Source: Kamptonema sp. UHCC 0994 | GTDB taxonomy: Bacteria > Cyanobacteriota > Cyanobacteriia > Cyanobacteriales > Microcoleaceae | NCBI RefSeq assembly: GCF_029167235.1 | Contig: NZ_JARFTR010000036.1 | Span: 1 to 43,899, forward strand | Reading direction: 5' to 3' | Length of the DNA: 43,899 nt | Part shown: positions 34,578 through 43,312 of the stretch, in pieces | Layout of the letters: the number at the start of each line of letters is the position of its first letter | Position numbering within the stretch: the first letter of the stretch is position 1 | Translations under genes and position numbers: made by a program | Notes under the pieces: generated by a model | Told to the model about the DNA's origin: nothing | The model's input: only the letters and a program-made list of their open reading frames with translations | The model's database searches: none

Positions 34578-35363
34578 ATGAAAATTACCACTTGGAACGT
34601 TAATTCAATTCGCAGCCGTCTAGAACAGGTTTTAGAGTGGCTACAAGCAAATTCTGTAGATGTTCTCTGCCTACAAGAGACCAAAGTTGTAGATAAAGAT
34701 TTTCCACTACAGCCATTTCTTGATATCGGCTATAATTGTTATATCTCTGGCCAAAAATCTTACAACGGAGTAGCCATTTTTAGCCGCTTACCAATGACAA
34801 ATATTAGCACCGGATTTGCACCCATACTCGGCGCTGATATTGTTGGAGACTTTGACGACCAAAAACGATTGATCGCAGGTATAATTGCCGATATTCAAGT
34901 CATCAACCTCTATGTTCCCAACGGTTCAGAAGTTGGTAGTGATAAATATAACTACAAACTAAATTGGCTTAAACTTCTGCAAGAATATCTCAAAAATATT
35001 ATTCATAAATCTCCTAATTTATGTGTCTGCGGCGATTTTAATATTGCTCCCGACGATCGAGATATTCACAACCCTAAAGCCTTTAAAGATCAAATCATGG
35101 CTTCACCAGCAGAACGCCAAGCCTTACAGGAAATCGTCGCATTAGGCTTCAGCGACGCTTTTCGCAAATTTACCGATGAAGGCGGTCATTTTAGCTGGTG
35201 GGACTATCGCACGGGTGGTTTCCGTCAAAATAGGGGATGGCGCATTGACCACCATTATCTCAGCTTGAGTCTATGCGATCGCGCCAAAAGCTGCATAATA
35301 GACAAAACTCCTAGACAATTACCCAAACCCAGCGACCACGCCCCCGTCGTTGTCGAAATTTGA
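34578..35363 (+). CDS. xth: Exodeoxyribonuclease III
   Basis: Acts as AP endonuclease and 3'-5' exonuclease in base-excision repair. Family motifs in order: MKITTWNVNSIRSRL (metal-binding Asn), LCLQETKV (catalytic Glu), NLYVPNGSE, CGDFNIAPDDRDIHNP (Asp/Asn pair), FSWWDYRTGGFRQNRGWRIDHHYLS, and the terminal KPSDHAPVVVEI (Asp-His). The 261-residue length is normal. The ATG follows a heptamer repeat directly and has no recognisable Shine-Dalgarno, common in cyanobacteria. It does not belong to the biosynthetic cluster by function. Confidence 0.96.
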   Translation: MKITTWNVNSIRSRLEQVLEWLQANSVDVLCLQETKVVDKDFPLQPFLDIGYNCYISGQKSYNGVAIFSRLPMTNISTGFAPILGADIVGDFDDQKRLIAGIIADIQVINLYVPNGSEVGSDKYNYKLNWLKLLQEYLKNIIHKSPNLCVCGDFNIAPDDRDIHNPKAFKDQIMASPAERQALQEIVALGFSDAFRKFTDEGGHFSWWDYRTGGFRQNRGWRIDHHYLSLSLCDRAKSCIIDKTPRQLPKPSDHAPVVVEI

Positions 35364-35413
35364 AATATGAGTTATAAAGATTTGTAACCGCTGACAACTC
35401 ACAACTAATTATC

Positions 35414-36289
35414 ATGTTTCTAATTACTGGAGCAACAGGCGGACTAAGCCGCCGAATTGTGCGGCTACTCAGAGAAAGAGAAATAGCAACGCGAGCATTT
35501 GTTCGCCTCACATCTCGCTACTCAGAACTAGAAAACCGAGGCGCTGAAATTTTCATCGGCGACCTCAAGCAAGACAAAGACATTCAAAAAGCGTGCCAAA
35601 ACGTTAAATACGTCATTAGCACGCATGGTGCAGGTAGCGATGCTCAAGCAATACATTACCGCGCCAACATTGAATTAATTGACCGCGCCAAAGATGCTGG
35701 CGTTGAACACTTTGTCTTTATTTCCGTACTTGGAGTAGACCGAGGATATGAAGACTCTACGGTATTTAAAGCCAAGCGTGAAGTAGAAAAATATCTGCAA
35801 ACCAGCGGATTGAATTATACAATTTTACGACCTGCGGGTTTTGCTTCAAATTTAATCCCCCTAGCCGAACAATTTCGACAAACGGGAGTTTATTTATTGA
35901 TAGGCGACCCCAAAAATCGCACATCAATTGTCAGTACCGACGACTTAGCAAAAATTGCCATAGACTCCGTAAATATTGCCGGAGCTCGCAATCAAATTTT
36001 ACCAGTTGGCGGCCCCGATATCCTGACGCGAGAGGAAATTGCTCGCATCTTTGGGCGCATTTTCAATCGCGAACCTGTGGTAATTAACCCGCCTCTATTT
36101 GTGTTCGACGGCTTACGCGGAGCAGTGGGTTTATTAAACCCTCAAGCTCAAAAAGGTTTAAGCACTTTGCGAGTATTGTTAGCTAACGAATTTTTCTGTA
36201 CCCCCGTAGAAATCGAAAGTTTGGAGTTAATTTTCGATATGAAAATGGAATCTCTAGAAAGCTATCTACGGAGGTACATCGGCGTTTAA
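35414..36289 (+). CDS. NAD(P)-binding NmrA/Ycf39-like atypical SDR protein
   Basis: A 291-residue Rossmann protein. The N-terminal nucleotide loop is MFLITGATGGLSRRIV, where the last Gly of the usual GxxGxxG is Ser. Further motifs are GDLKQDKDIQKA, AGVEHFVFISVLG, KREVEKYLQTSGLNYTILRPAG and VSTDDLAKIA. Lacking the Tyr-x-x-x-Lys pair in its usual form, it groups with NmrA-like or Ycf39-like members, which often act as chaperones or redox sensors and not as dehydrogenases. It starts 50 bp after the exonuclease gene on the same strand, so cotranscription is likely. Confidence 0.82.
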   Translation: MFLITGATGGLSRRIVRLLREREIATRAFVRLTSRYSELENRGAEIFIGDLKQDKDIQKACQNVKYVISTHGAGSDAQAIHYRANIELIDRAKDAGVEHFVFISVLGVDRGYEDSTVFKAKREVEKYLQTSGLNYTILRPAGFASNLIPLAEQFRQTGVYLLIGDPKNRTSIVSTDDLAKIAIDSVNIAGARNQILPVGGPDILTREEIARIFGRIFNREPVVINPPLFVFDGLRGAVGLLNPQAQKGLSTLRVLLANEFFCTPVEIESLELIFDMKMESLESYLRRYIGV

Positions 36290-36364
36290 ATGGGACATCT
36301 TATAGTGGCATAGAATCGGGGCGAGTTTTCTGGATTTCTTGCTTATTCAGAACTTAAGCACCCT

Positions 36365-36427
36365 CTACGTAACGCCGCCTTCCAGGCGGTTTCTTTACCA
36401 CTAGGATGGCGACGTTACGTATACTTT
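36365..36427. repeat. palindromic mini-element (ACGTAACGCCGCC / GGCGACGTTACGT)
   Basis: Arms at 36367-36379 and 36408-36420 pair with one mismatch, and an inner GCCGCC...GGCGGT pair adds a second hairpin. The right arm matches window positions 1-21. It lies between convergent genes and may serve as a bidirectional terminator. Confidence 0.7.
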
Positions 36428-36443
36428 TGCATATTTGTATAAA

Positions 36444-37541
36444 TTATTCAAAATACGGTGTAGTCACCACAGGCGGGGTAGTTGGCTTAGCAATTAAATA
36501 ACCTTGCACAAAAGTTGCTCCCCGTTCCCGCACCCAGTGAAATTCCTCTAAAGATTCCACCCCTTCCGCCACAGTTCTAATATTCAAATGATTCGCAATT
36601 TCCAATAGTTTTTCAGTAATTAGAGCTTTGTAAGAATCTTGATGTACGTTGCGAATTAAGTCCATATCCAACTTCACAAAATCCGGGCGTAACTGATGAA
36701 TTAAATTCAAGTTAGAATATCCAGCCCCAAAATCGTCAAGTGCAATTAAAAACCCTGCTTCTTGATAAAATTTTAGAATCTTAATCAAGTGAGCAAGATC
36801 CGGTGGCTGTTCCGATTCTGCTACTTCAAAAACAATGTTATCGTGAGGAATCCCGGCTTCATCAATGGCACGCACAGTCATTCGCAAGCACGTAGTTGGA
36901 TCGTAGACAGAAGTAGGAGAGAAATTGATAAAAATCAACTCTTTAATTCCATGATGGCTTGCTTGCCGAATCGCACAAGTCCTAGCCAAAGCGTCTAGTT
37001 GAAAAACCATACCTGCGGACTCCGCTTGAGAGAAGATGCGACCCGGAAAAATTAAATTTCCCTCCTTGTCAAAACCTCTGAGTAACGCCTCTTGTGCAAA
37101 AATTTTAGAAGTATCTGAGGTGTAAACAATCGGCTGAAAATGACTGGTAATTCGCTCTTCTGCCAACAAATCAACCAACCATTCCGACTGTTTGAGGCTA
37201 GTGAAGTTATGCAGTGAAGCCATGCGGTAAAAATCACTAAATTGTGGTTTTGTATCTCCCGCCATCCATAAAACTTGCGTCTCTTTCAACTCTTTAGGCG
37301 TAAGTTTAGCTGATACTAGAGAACTCAAAGTTTCCGCTTCATTTTTTTCTAGAAATATGTACAAACATTTTTCATCTTCTAGAAATTGGGATTTAAGTCC
37401 AGCTTTTTGCAAAACAGAAATAACCTTGTTTAGTGTATGGCCTACAGGAAACCACAAGTATAAACAGCCGCTGCCTTCAATTTTGCTAGGCAGGGTTTCG
37501 CAGCGAGTGCAGGAGCCGAAAACTTTACCACTTTGATACAT
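36444..37541 (-). CDS. EAL-domain cyclic-di-GMP phosphodiesterase
   Basis: A 365-residue protein. The N-terminal 125 residues begin with a CTRC motif and a small alpha/beta segment I cannot name. The EAL domain (about 130-355) has E151-A-L, N206 (FINFSP), E239, D269-D270 (LDDFGAGYSNL), K290 (VKLDMD), E326 (AEGVES) and Q346 (VQGYLIAKP). These are the metal-binding and catalytic positions needed to hydrolyse c-di-GMP, so the enzyme is probably active. No GGDEF domain is attached. It is convergent with the SDR gene and divergent from the histidine kinase. It is the only c-di-GMP turnover gene in the window. Confidence 0.93.
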   Translation of the reverse strand: MYQSGKVFGSCTRCETLPSKIEGSGCLYLWFPVGHTLNKVISVLQKAGLKSQFLEDEKCLYIFLEKNEAETLSSLVSAKLTPKELKETQVLWMAGDTKPQFSDFYRMASLHNFTSLKQSEWLVDLLAEERITSHFQPIVYTSDTSKIFAQEALLRGFDKEGNLIFPGRIFSQAESAGMVFQLDALARTCAIRQASHHGIKELIFINFSPTSVYDPTTCLRMTVRAIDEAGIPHDNIVFEVAESEQPPDLAHLIKILKFYQEAGFLIALDDFGAGYSNLNLIHQLRPDFVKLDMDLIRNVHQDSYKALITEKLLEIANHLNIRTVAEGVESLEEFHWVRERGATFVQGYLIAKPTTPPVVTTPYFE

Positions 37542-37987
37542 GAGAATTTCCTCTGAACTCAGGGTTGGTGTTAAAATTTATCGTTAGATATAATTTCCAA
37601 CATATTAAAATTTTAGCTCATCTCTCTATAGAAGTATAGCATTGGTTGATGAGAGTTGGAACGCCTAATACCATTAAACTGACTTAAGCGATCGATAATT
37701 TATATTTTTTTAACAGTTAAAGCCTGAAGTCAGACTGCTTTACATTGTCAATTGTTAAACGAACTCAACTTTTAGGTGTTCAACCTATAGATAGAGTTAA
37801 CAATCATTAAATATTAGGTAAAACTTAAAAATAGTTACTATATTTATACTATTCTATGCTCAGCAGTCTTAACGGCTTACATAGTCTTATTTTTATACAT
37901 TCGTATAAAAATGTTTTCAATTTCTTTTTAGCTTACCTTCTTGTTCCAGCAAGCAAAATCTTCCTAGTCAGGTAGCCCTGTAAATTT
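37542..37987. other. divergent intergenic region between the EAL and histidine kinase genes
   Basis: 446 bp, very AT-rich, with runs of A and T. It must hold the promoters of both flanking genes. I cannot point to specific boxes, and I see no RNA gene or open frame. Confidence 0.5.
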
Positions 37988-39967
37988 ATGACACTATCAG
38001 CCTTCCTGGGTCAAGCGTCTTCCTATACTGAGCGATGGCAACGACAGGGAACGCCTACGCAACACTCCCACAGTGAATGCTACGAAAAACCAGGATCTAT
38101 GTATCATTTCCGTACTAAATCTCAGTGGCAGTTGTCAAGCATGGCGGGATTGATGTATCAATTCTTACTCCGTCAAGACGGTTCGTTAAGTTTCTTATTC
38201 TTAACTCCTAGTTTTGGCGAATTTTTTGAGCTGGATGCTTGGGAGATGGAATTGGACACAGAAACTCTTCTGGCTATGATTCATCCAGAAGACATAGATG
38301 ACTTTCACAATTCTATAGCGATCGCCGCCTGTAATTTGCAATCATGGAAATGGGCGGGGCGGTTTATCTTATCTTCAGGACAGACTAAATTGATTCAGTG
38401 GGATGCTCAACCTTCCCGCCAAGCAAACGGAAATATTTTCTGGAATGGTTTGCTAGTAGATGTAACCAGTCACTATCAGTTAGAATCTGAAGTTGAACGT
38501 CTTTCTTTTTTACTAGGTTTGACTGAACGCTTGCAAACTTCTACTAACTTAAATGAGATTGCTGAATTTGCTATCCAACATCTTGTTGAAACCACAAACT
38601 CTACTTATGGAGATGTCAAAGTAATTAATAGCATTGATGAAAATTCTTACACTTGTCCTGTGGGTAGCGATCTGTCTGCCGAATTGGTGGCCGCCTACGG
38701 CAAACCCAACCCTACGGAAATAGACGAAGAAATAAACCATGACATCCTTAATAGTGAAGGAATGCTGTGGCAAGTCGTAAAAACTGGCCAGCCAATATTT
38801 GTCAAAGATGATACTCCAAAGCTAAATTCTGTCTCCACATTTAGCCAACCCGAAATTAACAGGATCGGTATTTTTCCGATTTCGGCTACAGACGGTAATG
38901 TTATAGGTGTGCTTACTTTAAATTCGCACAATTTCTCGCCAATTAAAAACAGCCCACAACAAGATTTAATCCTAGCTGCTTGCCGCATTTTGGGAGTTCG
39001 TATTGAACGGACAAAAGCTCAAGAGCGTCTGCTAAAAGCTAATCAAGAATTGGAGCTTGCTTCTCAACAGTTGACACAAAAAGCACAGCAGTTAGAGCAA
39101 ACTTTGGACGAACTAAAACAAACTCAAACTCAACTGGTTGAAAGTGGAAGAATGTCTTCGCTGGGTACTTTAGTTGCTGGTATTGCCCATGAAATCAACA
39201 ATCCTGTCAGTTTCATTTACTGTAACTTACCCCACGCCTCTAAATATTTTGTAGATGTCCTGAATTTGGTAGAAATTTATCAGCAATGCTATACCAATAC
39301 AGTCCCAGAGATTGACAGAGTAATAGAAGATATTGACTTAAATTTTATCAAGGAAGATTTACCTAAACTACTGGGTTCTATGCAAGCAGGAGCGGAGCGA
39401 ATTCGCAACATCGTCTATTCTTTGCGGAACTTTGCCCGTCTCGATGAAGCCGATATCAAAGCGATTGACCTTCATGAAAGTATTGATAATATTTTGATGA
39501 TTTTGGATAGTCGCTTAAAAAAATACGGCTCTCGCTTTGAGATTCAGGTGATTAAAGAATACGGTCAACTCCCACTGGTGGAGTGTTATGCAGGGCAACT
39601 AAATCAGGTGTTAATGTACATTATGATTAATGCTATTGATGCTTTGGAAGAAGGCTATTCAGGGAAAATTACGCAGGCAAATTTTAGTATCCCGACAATT
39701 AGAATTAGTACGGAAGTTAGTAATAGTAATACAGTATTAATTCGGATTGCTGATAATGGCCCAGGCATATCTTTGGCATTGCAACCGCGTTTGTTTGACC
39801 CTTTCTTTACTACGAAGTCTGTTGGCCAGGGTACGGGTTTGGGGTTATCAATTTCCCACAGCATTGTTACTCAAAAACATGGGGGAAAGTTGAAGTGTAT
39901 TTCTACACCAGGAGAGGGAGCAGAGTTTATCATTGAGATTCCGCTGCTGGTGGCTAAAGCTGTTTAA
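37988..39967 (+). CDS. PAS/GAF sensor histidine kinase
   Basis: A 659-residue cytosolic-looking kinase without clear membrane helices. Residues about 50-160 look PAS-like (LRQDGSLSFLFLTPSFGEFF...MIHPEDIDDFHNSI). A GAF domain covers about 180-345 (IGIFPISATDGNVIGVLTL). A coiled coil (345-385) leads to the phosphoacceptor region GIAHEINNPVSF (His about 403) and a HATPase domain with N-box IMINAIDALEE, ADNGPGI, FDPFFTTKSVGQGTGLGLSIS. The catalytic half is paralogous to the C-terminus of the 1,881-residue kinase at 17473-23118, sharing for example SMQAGAERIR and SLRNFARLDEA. The cognate response regulator is not in the window. Confidence 0.93.
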   Translation: MTLSAFLGQASSYTERWQRQGTPTQHSHSECYEKPGSMYHFRTKSQWQLSSMAGLMYQFLLRQDGSLSFLFLTPSFGEFFELDAWEMELDTETLLAMIHPEDIDDFHNSIAIAACNLQSWKWAGRFILSSGQTKLIQWDAQPSRQANGNIFWNGLLVDVTSHYQLESEVERLSFLLGLTERLQTSTNLNEIAEFAIQHLVETTNSTYGDVKVINSIDENSYTCPVGSDLSAELVAAYGKPNPTEIDEEINHDILNSEGMLWQVVKTGQPIFVKDDTPKLNSVSTFSQPEINRIGIFPISATDGNVIGVLTLNSHNFSPIKNSPQQDLILAACRILGVRIERTKAQERLLKANQELELASQQLTQKAQQLEQTLDELKQTQTQLVESGRMSSLGTLVAGIAHEINNPVSFIYCNLPHASKYFVDVLNLVEIYQQCYTNTVPEIDRVIEDIDLNFIKEDLPKLLGSMQAGAERIRNIVYSLRNFARLDEADIKAIDLHESIDNILMILDSRLKKYGSRFEIQVIKEYGQLPLVECYAGQLNQVLMYIMINAIDALEEGYSGKITQANFSIPTIRISTEVSNSNTVLIRIADNGPGISLALQPRLFDPFFTTKSVGQGTGLGLSISHSIVTQKHGGKLKCISTPGEGAEFIIEIPLLVAKAV

Positions 39968-39978
39968 TATTCAGTTAG

Positions 39979-40155
39979 CTATGGAGTGCGATCGCCTGAT
40001 TCAATATCGACTGATAAACATCCTTCTATAGCTTCATAAAGGTTTTGAAGTAATTCCTCAAAGGTTTCTCCCTGAGTAGCACAACCAGGAATAGCAGAAA
40101 CTTCTGCCCAAAATCCTCCTTCTTCTGCTTCGTGAATTATGACTTTAAGTTTCAT
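39979..40155 (-). CDS. HicB-like antitoxin, orphan
   Basis: A 58-residue frame, ATG at 40155 to TAG at 39979. The sequence contains MKLKVIIHEAEEGGFWAEVS, then IPGCATQGETFEELLQNLYEAIEG, the degraded-RNase-H fold of HicB/UPF0150 proteins: a beta hairpin with GGFWAEVxxIPGC, then a helix with TxEEAxxNxxEAI. It is convergent with the histidine kinase gene. No HicA toxin frame is apparent next to it; upstream lies a tRNA. It may be an unpaired antitoxin or a regulator. Confidence 0.85.
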   Translation of the reverse strand: MKLKVIIHEAEEGGFWAEVSAIPGCATQGETFEELLQNLYEAIEGCLSVDIESGDRTP

Positions 40156-40236
40156 TGATTTTTATTGCTTGGCGGTAGACTTCATAGCTTAAACAGCGAT
40201 CGCAAAGAATGCCAGAGGCTATTTTATTATAAAAAA

Positions 40237-40310
40237 TCGGGATGACAGGATTTGAACCTGCGACCCCCTCGTCCCGAACGAGGTGCGCTACCAAGCTGCG
40301 CTACATCCCG
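40237..40310 (-). tRNA. tRNA-Pro (anticodon CGG)
   Basis: The minus strand reads CGGGATGTAGCGCAGC at the start and TTCAAATCCTGTCATCCCGA at the end. The acceptor stem CGGGATG/CATCCCG is perfect. The anticodon stem CCTCG/CGAGG encloses the loop TTCGGGA, giving anticodon CGG. The T-loop GGTTCAAATCC is standard. CCA is not encoded. Confidence 0.96.
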
Positions 40311-40454
40311 AATTTAGTCGTTTACGAGATTCTAGCACGCGCGATCGCTACGAACAAACTCATCCCACAAAAAATCTTAGAGTTCGCCACACCTGATCAC
40401 CCCAACCCGTTGTATTATAATAATTTCTAACACTTCAGCAGTATCGAGGCAGTC

Positions 40455-41339
40455 GTGACAGTTAAGCCAGAATGGTTGCGAGTTAAAGCCCCCCAATGGG
40501 AGCGAGTCGGCAATGTTAAAGAAATTCTGCGGGATTTAGCCCTCAATACCGTTTGCGAAGAAGCATCATGCCCCAACATTGGCGAGTGCTTCAATGCTGG
40601 TACTGCTACTTTTCTAATTATGGGCCCCGCCTGTACCCGCGCCTGTCCCTATTGCGACATTGACTTCGAGAAAAAGCCTAAATCTCTTGATGCAACTGAA
40701 CCAGAACGACTTGCAGAGGCGGTATTACGGCTTAAACTCAACCATGTTGTGATTACCTCTGTCAACCGAGATGACTTGACCGACGGCGGTGCATCCCAGT
40801 TTGGGCGGTGTATTCAAGCGGTGCGATCGCTCAGGCATCAAACTACGATTGAAGTATTAATCCCAGATTTATGCGGCAATTGGCAAGCTTTAGAGGCTAT
40901 TCTCGCAGCACAGCCAGACGTACTTAACCACAATACAGAAACAGTTAAACGCCTTTATCGTCGAGTGCGCCCCCAAGGGGAATATCGGCGGACAATGGAA
41001 TTATTGAGGCGCAGCCGGGAACTGACACCTTGGGTTTACACTAAATCAGGCATCATGGTGGGATTGGGAGAAACTGACGCGGAAGTTCGGGAAACGATGC
41101 AGGACTTGCGATCGGTTGATTGCGATATTTTAACTATTGGGCAATATCTGCAACCCACCCAAAAGCACTTAAATGTCGAAACCTTTGTACCGCCAGAACA
41201 GTTTGCGGCTTGGAGGGAGTTTGGGGAGTCCTTGGGATTTTTGCAAGTTGTCGCTTCTCCTCTAACTCGCAGTTCTTATCATGCTGAACAAGTTAGAGCC
41301 TTGATGCAGCTTTATCCCCGGCAGAGAATTAAAAATTAA
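40455..41339 (+). CDS. lipA: Lipoyl synthase (radical SAM)
   Basis: Inserts two sulfurs into protein-bound octanoyl groups to make lipoyl cofactors. The first cluster motif is [12 protein letters not shown] (C-x4-C-x5-C), which binds the auxiliary 4Fe-4S. The radical SAM motif is [11 protein letters not shown] (C-x3-C-x2-C). [18 protein letters not shown], [21 protein letters not shown] and the C-terminal [12 protein letters not shown] complete the family pattern. The length is 294 residues. The start is GTG at 40455. The last codons and stop (IKN-TAA) run into a heptamer repeat. Confidence 0.97.
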   Translation: MTVKPEWLRVKAPQWERVGNVKEILRDLALNTVCEEASCPNIGECFNAGTATFLIMGPACTRACPYCDIDFEKKPKSLDATEPERLAEAVLRLKLNHVVITSVNRDDLTDGGASQFGRCIQAVRSLRHQTTIEVLIPDLCGNWQALEAILAAQPDVLNHNTETVKRLYRRVRPQGEYRRTMELLRRSRELTPWVYTKSGIMVGLGETDAEVRETMQDLRSVDCDILTIGQYLQPTQKHLNVETFVPPEQFAAWREFGESLGFLQVVASPLTRSSYHAEQVRALMQLYPRQRIKN

Positions 41340-41358
41340 AAATTAAAAATTAAAAATT
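41331..41358. repeat. heptamer tandem repeat, four copies of AAAAATT, overlapping the lipA stop
   Basis: Four exact 7-bp copies. The first supplies the last lysine/asparagine codons and, with the second, the TAA of lipA. Confidence 0.9.
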
Positions 41359-41768
41359 TGAATTAAGACTTAGGCATCTAACTTGATACAGTAATCAAGT
41401 TTTGTAAAGATTTAGGTTGATTTTGCGAAGTGATCGGGAACCAACATTAACGGTGATGAAGATTATCTTAGCTTCTGACGAAAGTCACCCTCTGGTAGCT
41501 GATATTTTTTCTATACTAGCTAGCAAATAGAGAAGCATAACCCTCTTTACGGGCAGTCTGGTTGTTTGATGCTAGAGTCTGGCTACTTTCGCTAATGTTC
41601 GTCAAACATTACAGGGGCTTGAGTCCTAACAGATCGCAGCACGGGTGTCGGCAAAGCGGGAAACGAAACTAATAGCGGTGATGCTTCGTCTTAATACAGG
41701 GGGCATCATACAAATAAACCGCCGCTAAGCGCAGGATCTTGTTACCCGGAGCAACTGAGAGAATCACT
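41359..41768. promoter_or_regulatory. long leader of the sigma factor gene
   Basis: About 410 bp with no convincing gene. A micro-frame of 24 codons (ATG at 41456) has no supporting ribosome-binding site. The length suggests a promoter far upstream and a structured 5' UTR, but I find no known riboswitch. Confidence 0.4.
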
Positions 41769-43031
41769 ATGCCAGCCACCTCTTTTTACGCTGAAGCCGA
41801 ATACGACGAGCAACTGCAAGGGCATTCTTTGCGACCCGACGTAGTGGAGGGCGATGCCGAACAAGCTGTGGAAGACCTCCAAGAAGATGAGATAGAGGTC
41901 TTGGAAGGAGACACAGCTAAATTCCAAAACGCGGCCAGCCGCCGCACTACCGATTTGGTGCGCTTGTACCTTCAAGAAATTGGTCGGGTTCGTTTATTGG
42001 GTCGAGATGAGGAAGTCTCCGAAGCCCAAAAAGTCCAACGCTACATCAGGTTGCTGGAGTTGCGAAACACCGCAGCACTTGAGGATGAAGGGTTAATTCG
42101 CCGCTACGTAGGGTTAATTGAGGCACGCGATCGCTTAGCAGCTCAGTTGGGCCACCGCCCCTCCCTAGAACGCTGGGCCGCATTAGCAGGTGTCGCTGAG
42201 GTATCCGAGTTGAAGCGGATCATGGCTGAAGGTAAGCGCCACTGGGCTGAATTGGCGAGTCTGACGCTGGAAGCGTTAGATCAAATGATTACTGAAGGCA
42301 TCCAAGCCAAGGATCATATGATCCAGGCTAACTTGCGGCTGGTGGTATCAGTTGCGAAAAAATATCAAAATCGGGGCTTGGAACTTTTAGATTTAATCCA
42401 AGAAGGTACTCTGGGACTGGAAAGGGCAGTTGAGAAGTTTGACCCGACACGGGGATATCGCTTCAGCACCTATGCCTACTGGTGGATTCGTCAAGGAATT
42501 ACGCGGGCGATCGCAACCCAAAGCCGCACTATTCGCCTACCTGTTCATATCACTGAAAAGCTTAACAAAATCAAGAAAGCTCAACGCAAAATCTCTCAAG
42601 AAAAAGGCCGGACGGCAAGTATTGAAGATATCGCTGCTGAATTGGGCATGACTGCGCCCCAAGTGCGAGAAGTTTTGCTCAGAGTGCCACGTTCTGTTTC
42701 TCTCGAAACTAAAGTAGGTAATGAGAAGGATACTGAGTTAGGAGATTTGCTCGACGATACCGAGAGTGTTTCCCCAGAAGAAATGCTGATGCGGGAGGCT
42801 TTACACCGTGACTTGCAGCAACTTCTGGCCGATTTAACCAGTCGGGAACGAGATGTGATTCTGATGCGTTTTGGCTTGGGAGATGGACATCCCTACTCTC
42901 TGGCAGAAATTGGTCGCGCCCTTGACTTGTCGCGAGAACGAGTCCGCCAAATTGAAGCTAAAGCTTTGCAAAAGTTGCGCCAGCCGAAGCGCCGCAACCG
43001 AGTTCGGGATTATTTAGAGTCTCTAACTTAG
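41769..43031 (+). CDS. sigC: RNA polymerase group 2 sigma factor (SigC-like, RpoD family)
   Basis: A 420-residue sigma-70 protein. Region 1.2 has DLVRLYLQEIGRVRLL; region 2 has ANLRLVVSVAKKYQNRGLELLDLIQEG and FSTYAYWWIRQGITRAI (the -10 recognition helix); region 3 has LPVHITEKLNKIKKAQR; region 4 has LTSRERDVILMRFGL and YSLAEIGRALDLSRERVRQIEAKALQKLR (-35 recognition). I set the start at ATG 41769 (MPATSFYAEAEY), the N-terminus I associate with cyanobacterial SigC. An in-frame TTG at 41739 would add ten residues. The absence of a long N-terminal region 1.1 and the N-terminus favour group 2 over SigA; the exact letter is less sure. Confidence 0.88.
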   Translation: MPATSFYAEAEYDEQLQGHSLRPDVVEGDAEQAVEDLQEDEIEVLEGDTAKFQNAASRRTTDLVRLYLQEIGRVRLLGRDEEVSEAQKVQRYIRLLELRNTAALEDEGLIRRYVGLIEARDRLAAQLGHRPSLERWAALAGVAEVSELKRIMAEGKRHWAELASLTLEALDQMITEGIQAKDHMIQANLRLVVSVAKKYQNRGLELLDLIQEGTLGLERAVEKFDPTRGYRFSTYAYWWIRQGITRAIATQSRTIRLPVHITEKLNKIKKAQRKISQEKGRTASIEDIAAELGMTAPQVREVLLRVPRSVSLETKVGNEKDTELGDLLDDTESVSPEEMLMREALHRDLQQLLADLTSRERDVILMRFGLGDGHPYSLAEIGRALDLSRERVRQIEAKALQKLRQPKRRNRVRDYLESLT

Positions 43032-43041
43032 TATAACTAGA

Positions 43042-43171
43042 GGCTAGGGCGTGTTTTCAAACTCTGGGGGGGCGAAGCATTCGGACACAAAACCTTGGTT
43101 TATAGTGGTAATTTATTGCCCGAATGCTTCGCCCCTACATCAAATTGATAGTTTGAGAACACGCCCTAGCC
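43042..43171. repeat. 130-bp palindromic MITE-like element after the sigma factor gene
   Basis: Outer arms GGCTAGGGCGTGTTTTCAAACT and AGTTTGAGAACACGCCCTAGCC type (43042-43063 and 43150-43171) pair with a single mismatch. An inner pair, GGGGCGAAGCATTCGG and CCGAATGCTTCGCCCC, is perfect over 16 bp. It probably also ends transcription of the sigma factor gene. Confidence 0.88.
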
Positions 43172-43224
43172 CCTTCTTCCCCGTTTATTGATTTTTTTTT
43201 GATTAATGCTAATAATCTAATCGC

Positions 43225-43239
43225 TATTGATTCTCAATA
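43225..43239. promoter_or_regulatory. candidate Fur box upstream of fur
   Basis: TATTGA-TTC-TCAATA is a perfect 6+3+6 inverted repeat about 75 bp before the fur ATG. It contains the half-site ATTCTCA of the classical Fur consensus; the other half fits poorly. Autoregulation is known for cyanobacterial FurA. The site is a candidate only. Confidence 0.4.
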
Positions 43240-43312
43240 ATCTTTAATACTTGAAAAAATATAGAATTCTTGTGTATGATTGTCAATAGGAAGACTTTTT
43301 GAAAAGCTGATT

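Noticed and set aside
41456-41530. 24-codon micro-frame in the sigma factor leader
   Set aside because: No ribosome-binding site, no similarity I recognise; short frames are expected by chance in 400 bp.
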